Source: Candidatus Helarchaeota archaeon (GTDB taxonomy: Archaea; Asgardarchaeota; Lokiarchaeia; Helarchaeales; HEL-GB-A). Taken from it: a stretch of DNA of 64,000 bases. The notes beneath the pieces are model-generated. The model was not told the origin of the DNA and made no database searches. It was given only the letters and a program-made list of their open reading frames with translations. Location: contig JABXJT010000005.1 of assembly GCA_013375455.1 (NCBI GenBank), positions 1 through 64,000 on the forward strand, given 5' to 3'. Shown in pieces: positions 1 through 8,481 of this stretch (position 1 is the first letter of the stretch; every line of letters begins with the position of its first letter). The translations under genes and the position numbers were made by a program.

Positions 1-1
1 A

Positions 2-739
2 ATTTTACCGATCAAATTGCTTGATAAGATTTTCTTTAAGTTGGATGAAGAGTTAGCTGCGTTGGGAACCTTCGAGAAGGATGATCTGGCCATCGACGCG
101 ACTGAAATTCTCACGTACTCCAATTCTTTTAAGCGGACGGACTCCGAGGCGGGCATTGGGCATAAATCCGATAAGCGCCATTTTCATGGCTATTGGGAGT
201 TGCTTACAGTCGGAACTAGATCTGAAATGATTCGACTTCCCCCTTTAACAAGCCCAGGAGATAAACACCAAATTCTACAAATGAAAGAACTATTATCCGA
301 GTTACCGAAACACTCTCATCTCAAATATACCCATGTTTTGGCAGATGGAATCTTTGACACGCAAGAGATTCAGCAAATCATCTTGGATGACTTAAAAAAG
401 TTGCCCGTGATCAAGTATAATCCTAAAAAATCTAAAATTAAACGGCTTAAAGATTTATCAAATGTGAATTGGCGCTTCTTTAATCCTCTTCTGGCAGACA
501 TTCCCGCCTACCACAGGAAATATAATGAACGAACTGCTGCGGAACGCTTCAACGGGCGGCTAAAAGACGGCACGTGCGTCCGCCGATCTAACGTGCGGGG
601 TCTCCAAAACAATCATAAATTCGTCTATTTTGGCATTATTACCCTCCAATTAATAACATTGACTCTCCAATATTTGATCAAAAACACTCAAAAAATGTAC
701 CAACTATCTTTAAAGAACTTTTTAGGAGGTAATAACTGA
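2..739 (+). CDS. DDE transposase, 5' end outside window
   Basis: The frame is open from base 2, so the protein probably begins upstream of the window; a TTG at 17 is only the first possible start inside it. About 245 codons are visible. The DDE catalytic triad of the IS4/IS5/IS1182-type transposase fold can be seen: Asp in DATEI (near residue 27 from the TTG), Asp in ADGIFD (near 110), and Glu in the YNERTAAERFNGRLK region (near 175), followed by a hydrophobic C-terminal helix typical of the group. The N-terminal DNA-binding part is missing from view. A GGAGGT-like string overlaps the last codons. I could not identify terminal inverted repeats on the right side. Family assignment is confident at fold level only. 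Confidence 0.85.
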   Translation: MLPIKLLDKIFFKLDEELAALGTFEKDDLAIDATEILTYSNSFKRTDSEAGIGHKSDKRHFHGYWELLTVGTRSEMIRLPPLTSPGDKHQILQMKELLSELPKHSHLKYTHVLADGIFDTQEIQQIILDDLKKLPVIKYNPKKSKIKRLKDLSNVNWRFFNPLLADIPAYHRKYNERTAAERFNGRLKDGTCVRRSNVRGLQNNHKFVYFGIITLQLITLTLQYLIKNTQKMYQLSLKNFLGGNN

Positions 740-867
740 ATCAGAATATAAAAAATGTTGAAAATTTGCAATTGTTGGCCCATGAGCAAGAAAAACTCCT
801 AAATTTTGCTTTCTGACCAAAATGAAAATTCAGGTTAATTTTTCGACGAAAAAAGTTAAATTTTTAG

Positions 868-1596
868 TTTTGCAATTCCCTCATAACTTTTACAATACCT
901 CATCGGTGGTACAGAAATGACCAATGGTATACAGGATTATCCGGATATGAGTTTGGCATCATTCTTTTCACGTTTTTTATTATTTTCTCAAAAATATACC
1001 TCATTCCCGCAAGCGAGAATAAATTCTTTAAAGAGGATCCAAGCAAACCACCATTTCGAGTTCGCCACGCACTCATTCTTCATACTTTACTCACGATTTT
1101 TATCTTCCTCTTTCTTTTTGCAACACAGATCATCCAGACTCTCGTCAGCCGGTGGGGGCAACTTGAATCCGGTGACCCTGCCACGTCCGGGCTAATTCGA
1201 ATAATCTATGACTGGTGTAGAGGGGATCAAAATACCATGTACGTGTTCAGTGCCATCCCCCTATTTGCAAGCATATTGCTGATGGGATTATCGATCTCCT
1301 ACATACTGCGAACAAATACCGAAAATCTCCGGTCTGCATTAAACGTGTGGGGCTATAGTTTCATTGTCGGCTGGATTGCGGCTACCGGATGGATGTACAT
1401 TGCGTGGTTCAGCCTCGTGAATGGCGACCCCACTATGTGGTCCGCTCTCGCTGGAGGCAATCCGTGGGGATATTTTGGAATTGCAGGGTGGGGCGTGTTC
1501 TTCAATAATCCAATCGAACTAACGTTCATGATTGGGATGAGCTTGAGTTGTTCCTTCATCGCATTTTATGTAATTATAAAAAAATTGAAAGACTAA
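868..1596 (+). pseudogene. Remnant of a polytopic membrane protein lacking a start codon
   Basis: The frame is open from the TAG at 865-867 to the stop ending at 1596. The translation reads like a genuine membrane protein: a hydrophobic helix near 960-1000, a charged loop, a helix near 1085-1135, a polar loop, then three helices from 1237 on (start MYVFSAIPLF, end IIKKLKD). There is no ATG, GTG or TTG in this frame before the ATG at 1237, so either only the last 119 residues are made or the gene has lost its 5' part. Its position directly after a transposase gene suggests truncation by the mobile element. The ATG-led frame at 917-1195 overlaps it and looks like a shadow. The function is unknown. 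Confidence 0.5.
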
Positions 1597-1638
1597 GTGA
1601 TAGAGGAACTTTGGTAGTTAAAAAAAGAAATAAACGGA

Positions 1639-2115
1639 CTACTTCGGAAGTGCAAGCAACTCCTGACTTAGCTGCCGGATGTGGTCCATTTCCTCCTTGA
1701 TGATTCCATCCAACTTACCCTTTCCCAACTTTTCTGGAACAACATCCTTCATTCCTAGATAAAATACGATGGAATCTTTTTCAGCGGTAATGGCTGCCTT
1801 CAAGATCTCCTTCATCGAGGATAGATCAATATCCTTTTTATAAAAAATACGCGTATCAGCCAATGCCCGAAGGTAAGCTGCTGTTTCCCCTTCGGGGTCA
1901 AACGCAGTCAGCGCTTTCTCCTTGTCTGATAGCTCGCTCCTCATTGCCTTGAAGGTTTTTTCGTGATCATCTTCCATTTCCGCGAGGTGATTCAAAAGCT
2001 TTTTATGCGCCTCTTCAGCAACCTTTGCCGCCGCATCACGATAAAATTTTGCTCCATTTCGTTCGATTTGCTCTGCCGCTTCAAAAATTTCATCCGCATT
2101 AAAGGGATAACTCAT
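1639..2115 (-). CDS. Ferritin-like diiron protein, rubrerythrin type
   Basis: This 158-residue protein is all alpha-helical in character and has the spaced Glu/His pattern of the ferritin-like four-helix bundle: Glu residues in IFEAAEQIERNGAKFY (helix 1), EMEDDHE (helix 2, near residue 47), AITAEKDSIVFY (helix 3, near 112) and IIKEEMDHI (helix 4, near 142). These would supply a carboxylate-bridged diiron site. There is no C-terminal rubredoxin domain, so it is shorter than classical rubrerythrin (about 190). The likely role is peroxide reduction or oxidative-stress defence in an anaerobe, by family. The start ATG at 2115 is preceded on the minus strand by AGGAGCT. It is a single gene, convergent with the remnant at 868-1596. 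Confidence 0.8.
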   Translation of the reverse strand: MSYPFNADEIFEAAEQIERNGAKFYRDAAAKVAEEAHKKLLNHLAEMEDDHEKTFKAMRSELSDKEKALTAFDPEGETAAYLRALADTRIFYKKDIDLSSMKEILKAAITAEKDSIVFYLGMKDVVPEKLGKGKLDGIIKEEMDHIRQLSQELLALPK

Positions 2116-2615
2116 TTCATCATAGCTCCTTTTTAATGGTTTAAGTTAATAATAATTCAATCTCAATATAAACATTATAGAAAATATTGCAGATTCATAA
2201 ATTGCGCCTGGCTCTGAAAAGTGGTTCGCTTGTTCGTGGGGAGCAAGAGGCAACGATAATACGATTCAAGTCGTGCTCTTCAATGCCTTTCGATTTTTTA
2301 AGATACCCAATAAAGCGATGAAAGCCACTCTTCATAATTCCTTATCCATCGATGGAAATTTTTATAAAATTATTTTATTATTAGTTATTGGATTCTTTGA
2401 AAGAGGCTATTCATTGATTAAAGAATATTATGAGGCAGAATAAGAGTGGCAGAGATTTCTAAAACGAAAGTAAGCCAAGAACTGTCAAAATCCTTTGAAG
2501 ATTTAATTCTTGAAGTCTATAATCTTGGTTTTTATGGGTAAAGTAAAGAATGCGTTAGTTTCTGCTCTGTTGATAAACCTCTGTTAGGGAAAAATAAGAT
2601 TGAAGGTGAAAAATT
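2116..2615. other. 500-base gap with no supported gene
   Basis: No frame of useful length continues across this stretch. A short frame with ATG at 2318 encodes about 34 residues ending in a hydrophobic stretch, then stops; the following frames are also short. The segment may be decayed coding DNA, and it separates the minus-strand ferritin-like gene from the long plus-strand Hdr locus, so it must contain the promoter of that locus. AT-rich strings occur throughout (for example 2360-2390), but I cannot single out one TATA box. Confidence 0.4.
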
Positions 2616-3836
2616 TTGGAGATAAATACTAATTCCAAAACCTCAATAAAGAGTGTTGATTTAAGTTTTAATTTATCAAAAGAAATCTCAAAAATAGATA
2701 AAGTAAAAACAATTTTTGCTTGTTTTGAATGTGGAAAATGTACTTCAAGTTGTCCAGTTATAGACTTATTTCCATTGAATCCTCATAATATAACGAAATT
2801 AGCTGCCCTTGGAGCAACAAAATACGTTATGAAAGAGGAAATCCTTAATGTATGTTTAACCTGTAACGCCTGTAACGTAAGTTGTCCCCAAGATGTTGAT
2901 TTTATTGAATTTATAAAATTTGGAAGAATTCTTTTACATAAATTAGGAATTGAATTGCAAGAAACTCATGACGGAATATTAAAAATAATTACTGATATTC
3001 AAGCAAATAGAGATAAACCCCCACAATTACCAGCGGATTTAATTCCAGAGGGATACCAAGTATCTGAAAAAGGTGAGGTAGCTTATTTTGTGGGTTGTCT
3101 TCCCATATTAGATACAGTTTTTCAAGATATTGAAGCGAATTCTTCAGAGATAGCACGAGATACAATAAAAATTCTTAATAAAATCCTCAAAAAACCGCCA
3201 GTAATACTGAAGAATGCAAAATGTTGTGGTCACGATGCATTATGGAAGGGCGATATTGAAACGTTTAAGAAATTAGCAGAACATAACGTGAATGAAATAA
3301 ACAGGTTGGGGATTAAAACAGTCATTACATCTTGTGCTGAAGGATATAGAACATTGAAAAAAGATTATCCGAAATATGTTGAAAATGTGAATTTCGAAGT
3401 TAAGCATATTTCAGAATTAGTGGCTGAGAAAATTAAAAATAATGAATTAAAATTTTCTGAGAGTCTTGATAAAAAGGTTACATATCATGATCCATGTAGA
3501 TTAGGAAGGCACATGAATGTTTATGATCCTCCTAGAGAAATTATTTCGAATATGAAGGAAAATGGAATCATTTTTACTGAAATGGATAGATCTTTCGAAA
3601 ATTCTCTTTGTTGTGGCGTGAGTTGTTTTATTAATTGTAACGATTTTTCTAAAGCCTTGCAATTAGATAGATTAACTGAAGCCAAGGGAGTGGCAGATCT
3701 TTTAGTGACAACATGCCCAAAGTGTCAAATTCATTATAAATGCATGCAACATGAAAAAAAGGAAACGCCTTCAAGTGAAATAAATCTAGAAGTGACTGAC
3801 TTGGTAAATTTAATTGTAAAAATGATGGGATTATGA
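2616..3836 (+). CDS. HdrD-like protein: HdrC-type ferredoxin fused to two CCG domains
   Basis: The 406-residue protein joins an HdrC-like module and an HdrB-like module. Near residues 37-48 is CFECGKCTSSCPV and near 86-97 CLTCNACNVSCPQ, giving two [4Fe-4S] clusters. Two CCG domains follow. The first has KCCGHDALW but ends in SCAEGY, so it lacks the final Cys of the usual CxxC. The second is complete: HDPCRLGRH, then SLCCGVSC, then TTCPKC, which by family would hold a non-cubane [4Fe-4S] active site for disulfide or related chemistry. The start is TTG at 2616 with GGTGA just upstream; no ATG is better placed. It opens the Hdr locus and would take electrons from HdrA. The substrate is unknown; CoM-S-S-CoB is not assumed. 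Confidence 0.85.
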   Translation: MEINTNSKTSIKSVDLSFNLSKEISKIDKVKTIFACFECGKCTSSCPVIDLFPLNPHNITKLAALGATKYVMKEEILNVCLTCNACNVSCPQDVDFIEFIKFGRILLHKLGIELQETHDGILKIITDIQANRDKPPQLPADLIPEGYQVSEKGEVAYFVGCLPILDTVFQDIEANSSEIARDTIKILNKILKKPPVILKNAKCCGHDALWKGDIETFKKLAEHNVNEINRLGIKTVITSCAEGYRTLKKDYPKYVENVNFEVKHISELVAEKIKNNELKFSESLDKKVTYHDPCRLGRHMNVYDPPREIISNMKENGIIFTEMDRSFENSLCCGVSCFINCNDFSKALQLDRLTEAKGVADLLVTTCPKCQIHYKCMQHEKKETPSSEINLEVTDLVNLIVKMMGL

Positions 3837-3876
3837 TAGAAGAAGGTGACTTATAATTAGTGGTAGGGGATAAACG

Positions 3877-4956
3877 ATGGCCGTAAAAATTTTTGAAGAT
3901 TTAGAAAAAGAAGTAGTAAATCGAGATTTGTGTAATTTATGTGGTGCCTGTTTAGCAGTTTGTACCTCAAATGAAATAAAAGCTTTGTCTATTGAAGATG
4001 GTAAGCCACGATACATAGATGCTTCTAAAGATCTCAGTAAATGTTTAGATTGTGGAATTTGTTACTTAGTTTGTGGGCAAACTGCGGAATTAAACACGGA
4101 AATTGATGATCTATATTCCGTAAAACCACCTATTGGTTCCTATAAATATCTCACCTCTGCGAGGACAACAAATCCTGAAATCCAACAAGTTGCTCAAGAT
4201 GGGGGTGTTGTTACTTCAATTTTAAAATATTTATTGGAAAGGAATTTGATAGATGGAGCTATCGTTAATCAACCTACGGGGGATTGGGTATCAAAACCGC
4301 AAATTATTACATCAATTCAAGAATTAATCCAATCTGCTGGGACCAGATATTCAACCATTCCCTCTGTTCAAGAACTTGGAAATTATAAAATTCTCGATAA
4401 GGACGAACCAAGATTAGCATTTGTGGGGTGTCCCTGTCAAATCCAGACCATTCGAAAAATGCAAGTAATGAAAGCAAGACCTGGAATATTCGTAAAATAT
4501 TTAATCGGTCTTTTCTGCATGGAAAATTTCAATTATGATACTTTAATAAAAGGGAAAATAGAAAAAGAGTTAAAAATAGATTTGAGTAAAGTTAAAAAAC
4601 TTAATATTAAGGGAAATTTTTTCATTACGTTAAAAGATAATAGCCAAATTGAAATTCCATTAAAAGATTTAAGTCATTTGGTCAGAAACAATTGCCATTA
4701 TTGTATAGATTTTACAAACCATTATGCTGATATTTCTATAGGGGGTATTGGATCTCCAACTGGATACTCAACAGTTTTAATTAGGACAGAAACTGGGAAT
4801 GCACTCTTCTCCAACATGCTAATCGAAAAAGAGATTGAAGAAGTAGATAGTGAATCTCTAGATATTAAAGAAATAAAGGCAAAAATCCTCTCACTAATAT
4901 CAAGACTCGGGCAAATTAAGTATGATAGAGGAACTAAAAATAAAGCAAAATTATGA
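3877..4956 (+). CDS. FrhB/FdhB-family F420-linked flavoprotein subunit
   Basis: 359 residues. An N-terminal ferredoxin-like region (CNLCGACLAVC near residues 18-28 and CLDCGICYLVC near 50-60) precedes the FrhB_FdhB N and C domains, recognisable from QDGGVVTSILKYLLE (near 108), FVGCPCQIQ (near 187), GLFCMENF (near 212) and CHYCIDFTNHYADISIGG near 273-290. The family carries FAD and Fe-S clusters and exchanges hydride with coenzyme F420. Placed directly before hdrA, it suggests F420H2 as electron donor or F420 as acceptor, as in F420-dependent HdrA2B2C2 systems of methanogens. A GGTAGGGG string precedes the ATG. The gap to the HdrD-like gene is 40 bases. F420 specificity is inferred. Confidence 0.85.
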   Translation: MAVKIFEDLEKEVVNRDLCNLCGACLAVCTSNEIKALSIEDGKPRYIDASKDLSKCLDCGICYLVCGQTAELNTEIDDLYSVKPPIGSYKYLTSARTTNPEIQQVAQDGGVVTSILKYLLERNLIDGAIVNQPTGDWVSKPQIITSIQELIQSAGTRYSTIPSVQELGNYKILDKDEPRLAFVGCPCQIQTIRKMQVMKARPGIFVKYLIGLFCMENFNYDTLIKGKIEKELKIDLSKVKKLNIKGNFFITLKDNSQIEIPLKDLSHLVRNNCHYCIDFTNHYADISIGGIGSPTGYSTVLIRTETGNALFSNMLIEKEIEEVDSESLDIKEIKAKILSLISRLGQIKYDRGTKNKAKL

Positions 4957-4972
4957 ATGAAACTTGAAGTGA

Positions 4973-7900
4973 TTGATGATGGTAGAAAATAAAATAGGAG
5001 CGGTCATGGTTATTGGTTCAGGAATCGGAGGAATTCAGGCTTCTTTGGATTTAGCTGATCAAGGTTTTAAAGTATATGTGATTGAAAAAGAGCCGGTAAT
5101 TGGAGGAATAATGGCTCAACTTGATAAAACATTTCCAACTAATGATTGTTCTATGTGTATTTTAGCTCCTAAAATGGTAGAAGTAGGGCGAAATCCAAAT
5201 ATTGATTTATATACCTACAGCGAAATCGAGAAGATAACAGGAACTGCTGGAAATTTCGAAGTTTCAGTCCTAAAAAAGGCAAGAGCTATTGATGAATCTA
5301 AATGTGTGGCATGTGCTATTTGTAGTCAAAAATGTCCTATTAGAGTTCCCGCTGAATATAATAAAAGTTTAAACCAAAGAACAGCTATTTATATTCCATT
5401 TCCACAAGCGGTTCCTTCTATTTATTTAATTGATAAAGAAAATTGTTTATTTTATCAAAGAGGAATCTGTAAAATCTGTGAAAAATTTTGTGATGCTCAG
5501 GCCCTCGATTTTGATCAGAAAAGTGAAACCATAAAATTGAAAGTTGGTTCTATTATTATCGCTATTGGAGCTGAAACCTTTAATGCATCTCAATTGCCCC
5601 AATATGGATACGAACAATTCCCAAATGTTATTACGAGTATTGAATTTGAACGAATTCTAAATGCCTCTGGACCATTTAGCGGGCATGTTATTCGTCCTTC
5701 TGATCAGACTATACCAAAAAAAATACTCTGGTTAAACTGTGTTGGCTCAAGAAATAGTAAAATCGGCAATGATTATTGTTCTAGCGTTTGTTGTATGTAT
5801 TCGATAAAAGAAGCTGTAATCACTAAGGAACACGATCCGAATGTTGAGTGTTATATCTTCTTTATAGATATAAGGGCAGTAGGAAAAGGATTTGATGAAT
5901 ATTATGTAAGAGCAAGAGACTCAGGAATAAATTTCATTAAAGCACGGATCTCAAGCCTTGAGGAGAATCCTATTAACCAAAATATTTTAGTCGCCTATGA
6001 AAATATAGAAACAGGAGAATTAATAGAAAATGAATTTGAACTGGTAGTTCTTTCTGTGGGTTTGCAACCTTCTGATTCTGCTGCTAATTTTTGTAAAGAA
6101 CTTGGAATTGACTTAAACGAATATAGATTTTGCTTGACTAATCCCTTTACTCCCTTGGAAACTAGTAAGCCTGGGATATACGTCTGTGGGACACTCTCAG
6201 GTCCTAAAGACATCCCGGAAACTGTAGCAGAGGCTAGTGGGGCTGTTGGAGAAGCAGCTTCATTGCTTCATACTGAAAGATATAAGTTAATAACTGAAAA
6301 AGAATATCCTCCTGAAATAAATGTTGAAGGACAAGAACCACGAATTGGGGTCTTTGTTTGCCATTGTGGGATAAATATTGGAAGTGTTGTTAATGTACCT
6401 GGGGTAGTAGAATTCGTTAAGACACTTCCGAATGTTGTATATGCTGAAGAGAATCTTTATACCTGTTCCCAAGATACTCAAGAGAAAATAAAACAAACTA
6501 TCAAAGAACACAATCTTAATAGAATTGTTGTAGCGTCGTGTACCCCTCGAACTCACGAACCTCTCTTTCAAAATACTATTCGAGAAGCAGGTTTAAACCC
6601 ATATTTATTCGATTTAGCAAATATACGAGAACAATGCTCATGGGTGCATATGACTGAACCAGAAGTAGCAACAGAAAAAGCAAAAGATCTTGTAGCAATG
6701 AGCATTGTAAAAATAGGAAATTCACAACCAGTATATGAAACTTCTGTAGATGTTACTCGCGCAGCATTAGTAATAGGGGGCGGAATTGCTGGAATGAGTG
6801 CAGCTTTGGAATTAGCAAATCAAGAATTTGAAGTCTTTTTAGTTGAAAAAGAAGAAGAAATAGGAGGCCTTGTGCGAAATATTCGTTATGTTTTAGGAGA
6901 TGAAGATCCTCAGAAATATCTTAAGGCTTTAATAAACGATGTTAAGAATAATAAGAAGATTAAAGTATTCATAAATACCGAAATCGAGGATATTGGTGGA
7001 TTTGTAGGGAATTTTACTATTAAAATAAAACATGAAAACGAAGAAAAAGAACTGCATTCTGGAGCAATTATCGTTGCTACGGGAGGAACAGAATATAAAC
7101 CAACCGAATACATGTATGGTAAAAGCGATAAAATAGTTACTCAACAAGAACTAGAACAAAAACTCGTTAAAAATGAAATTGATGCAAAAAATGTTGTAAT
7201 GATTCAGTGTGTTGGATCTAGAAATGAAAAACGCCCCTATTGTAGTAGAATTTGTTGCTCTGTCGCTATAAAAAATGCTTTAAAGTTAAAAACCTTAAAT
7301 CCAGATACTGATATTACTATTCTCTATCGAGATATCCGAACATATGGTTATCAGGAAGAATATTACAGAAAAGCCAGAGAAAATGGAATAACTTTTGTTA
7401 GATTTCTTGAAAATAACGAACCAGAAGTAAATATAAATAATAATGAAATAGTGATCTCTGTAACTGATTCTTTAACGGGTACTAAATTGGAAAAAAGACC
7501 AGATCTAGTCGTGTTGAGTTCAGCATTCCTACCTACCGAAAATAAAGATTTATCACAAATGTTAAAAGTTCCACTCGAGCAAAATGGGTTTTTCTTAGAA
7601 GCCCATGTGAAATTGAGACCGCTTGATTTTGCAACGGATGGCATTTTTCTATGTGGCGCAGCACAATGGCCGAAATTCATTAATGAATCAATTGCACAAG
7701 CAAAAGGAGCTGCAGCTAGGGCTGCTACAATCTTGTCAAAAGATAAAATAAAAATTGCTGGAGCAACTGCAATAATTGACGAAGATAAATGTATTGGTTG
7801 TGGACAATGTCGTGAAGTTTGTGTGTTTAATGCCATAGAAATGGTAGAAGTGAAAAAGGAATTTGAAAATGCAAGAATGGGATCAAATCCTGTGTTAGAA

Positions 7901-8062
7901 ATAACCAGATATAAATCTAAAGTTAATCCTGCTGTATGTAAAGGATGTGGTGTTTGCGTTAATGTCTGTCCTGTCGGGGCTTTAACTGCAATAAATTTCA
8001 CTAAAAAGCAATTCACTGATATGTTTCGCTTTTATCTAAAAGAAATGGGTGTGGTAGAATGA
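4973..8062 (+). CDS. hdrA: HdrA-type flavoprotein, first of three (1,029 aa)
   Basis: This is the flavin core of a heterodisulfide-reductase-type complex. The order seen is: Rossmann GSGIGG (15-20); FPTNDCSMC (Cys59, Cys62); CVACAICSQKC (111-121); CKICEKFC near 166-173; VCHCG near 462; CTPRTHEP near 523; a second FAD module starting near residue 597 (IGGGIAG); CIGCGQC (from 940) and CKGCGVC (from 989) as C-terminal clusters. The length is far above the ~650 residues of methanogen HdrA because two FAD modules are joined. HdrA binds the bifurcating FAD and passes electrons to ferredoxin and HdrBC. The TTG at 4973 is possible but ATG at 4976 or 4979 is likelier. The last codons overlap the next gene by four bases (ATGA). 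Codon use is very AT-rich. Confidence 0.9.
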   Translation: MMMVENKIGAVMVIGSGIGGIQASLDLADQGFKVYVIEKEPVIGGIMAQLDKTFPTNDCSMCILAPKMVEVGRNPNIDLYTYSEIEKITGTAGNFEVSVLKKARAIDESKCVACAICSQKCPIRVPAEYNKSLNQRTAIYIPFPQAVPSIYLIDKENCLFYQRGICKICEKFCDAQALDFDQKSETIKLKVGSIIIAIGAETFNASQLPQYGYEQFPNVITSIEFERILNASGPFSGHVIRPSDQTIPKKILWLNCVGSRNSKIGNDYCSSVCCMYSIKEAVITKEHDPNVECYIFFIDIRAVGKGFDEYYVRARDSGINFIKARISSLEENPINQNILVAYENIETGELIENEFELVVLSVGLQPSDSAANFCKELGIDLNEYRFCLTNPFTPLETSKPGIYVCGTLSGPKDIPETVAEASGAVGEAASLLHTERYKLITEKEYPPEINVEGQEPRIGVFVCHCGINIGSVVNVPGVVEFVKTLPNVVYAEENLYTCSQDTQEKIKQTIKEHNLNRIVVASCTPRTHEPLFQNTIREAGLNPYLFDLANIREQCSWVHMTEPEVATEKAKDLVAMSIVKIGNSQPVYETSVDVTRAALVIGGGIAGMSAALELANQEFEVFLVEKEEEIGGLVRNIRYVLGDEDPQKYLKALINDVKNNKKIKVFINTEIEDIGGFVGNFTIKIKHENEEKELHSGAIIVATGGTEYKPTEYMYGKSDKIVTQQELEQKLVKNEIDAKNVVMIQCVGSRNEKRPYCSRICCSVAIKNALKLKTLNPDTDITILYRDIRTYGYQEEYYRKARENGITFVRFLENNEPEVNINNNEIVISVTDSLTGTKLEKRPDLVVLSSAFLPTENKDLSQMLKVPLEQNGFFLEAHVKLRPLDFATDGIFLCGAAQWPKFINESIAQAKGAAARAATILSKDKIKIAGATAIIDEDKCIGCGQCREVCVFNAIEMVEVKKEFENARMGSNPVLEITRYKSKVNPAVCKGCGVCVNVCPVGALTAINFTKKQFTDMFRFYLKEMGVVE

Positions 8063-8481
8063 ATACAGAAGAATTTTCGCCAAAAATAGTAACTTTTTTA
8101 TGTAATTGGTGTGGGTATGCTGCCGCAGATTTGGCAGGCGTGAGTAGATTTCAATATCCCACAAATATCAGGATTATAAGGATGATGTGTTCTGGAAGAA
8201 TTCAACCCGTTCTAATTCTTGATGCATTTAGAAGGGGTAGTGACGGAGTTTTAGTATGTGGCTGCCACATTGGAGATTGTCATTATATATCTGGAAATGA
8301 AAAAGCTGAAGAAAGAATTGAACAAACCAAGAAACTACTTTCCCTTTTAGGGATTGAACCAGAAAGGCTCAGACTAGAATGGGCTTCTGCTGCTGAAGGA
8401 GCCAAATTCGCTAAAATTGTAGAGGATTTTACGGAACAAATTACCTCATTAGGGCCATTTGAAATAAAAGTTGAAGGGTGA
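8059..8481 (+). CDS. mvhD: MvhD/FloxD-type [2Fe-2S] electron-transfer subunit, first copy
   Basis: 140 residues, the usual length of the methyl-viologen-reducing hydrogenase delta subunit family. Its conserved Cys blocks are FLCNWCGYAAADLAG (near residue 14), MMCSGRI (near 46) and CGCHIGDCHY (near 75), which hold the [2Fe-2S] cluster. In known complexes MvhD links the electron donor module (hydrogenase, formate dehydrogenase or Flox) to HdrA. Overlaps of four bases on both sides (ATGA with hdrA upstream, and again with the next hdrA at 8478) imply translational coupling with its partners. There is no hydrogenase large or small subunit nearby, so the donor is more likely FrhB or Flox. Confidence in family is high. 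Confidence 0.9.
   Translation: MNTEEFSPKIVTFLCNWCGYAAADLAGVSRFQYPTNIRIIRMMCSGRIQPVLILDAFRRGSDGVLVCGCHIGDCHYISGNEKAEERIEQTKKLLSLLGIEPERLRLEWASAAEGAKFAKIVEDFTEQITSLGPFEIKVEG

Noticed and set aside
917..1195. ATG-led frame of 92 codons overlapping the membrane-protein remnant
   Set aside because: Ser/Phe-rich, with the composition of an out-of-frame reading; the other frame has clear helices and loops and continues into 1237-1596.
2318..2443. Short frame in the 2116-2615 gap, thought at first to be a small gene
   Set aside because: On careful reading it stops after about 34 codons and the apparent continuation was in another frame.
7363..8016. 217-codon minus-strand frame inside the first hdrA
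   Set aside because: Antisense shadow of the second FAD module and ferredoxin domain.
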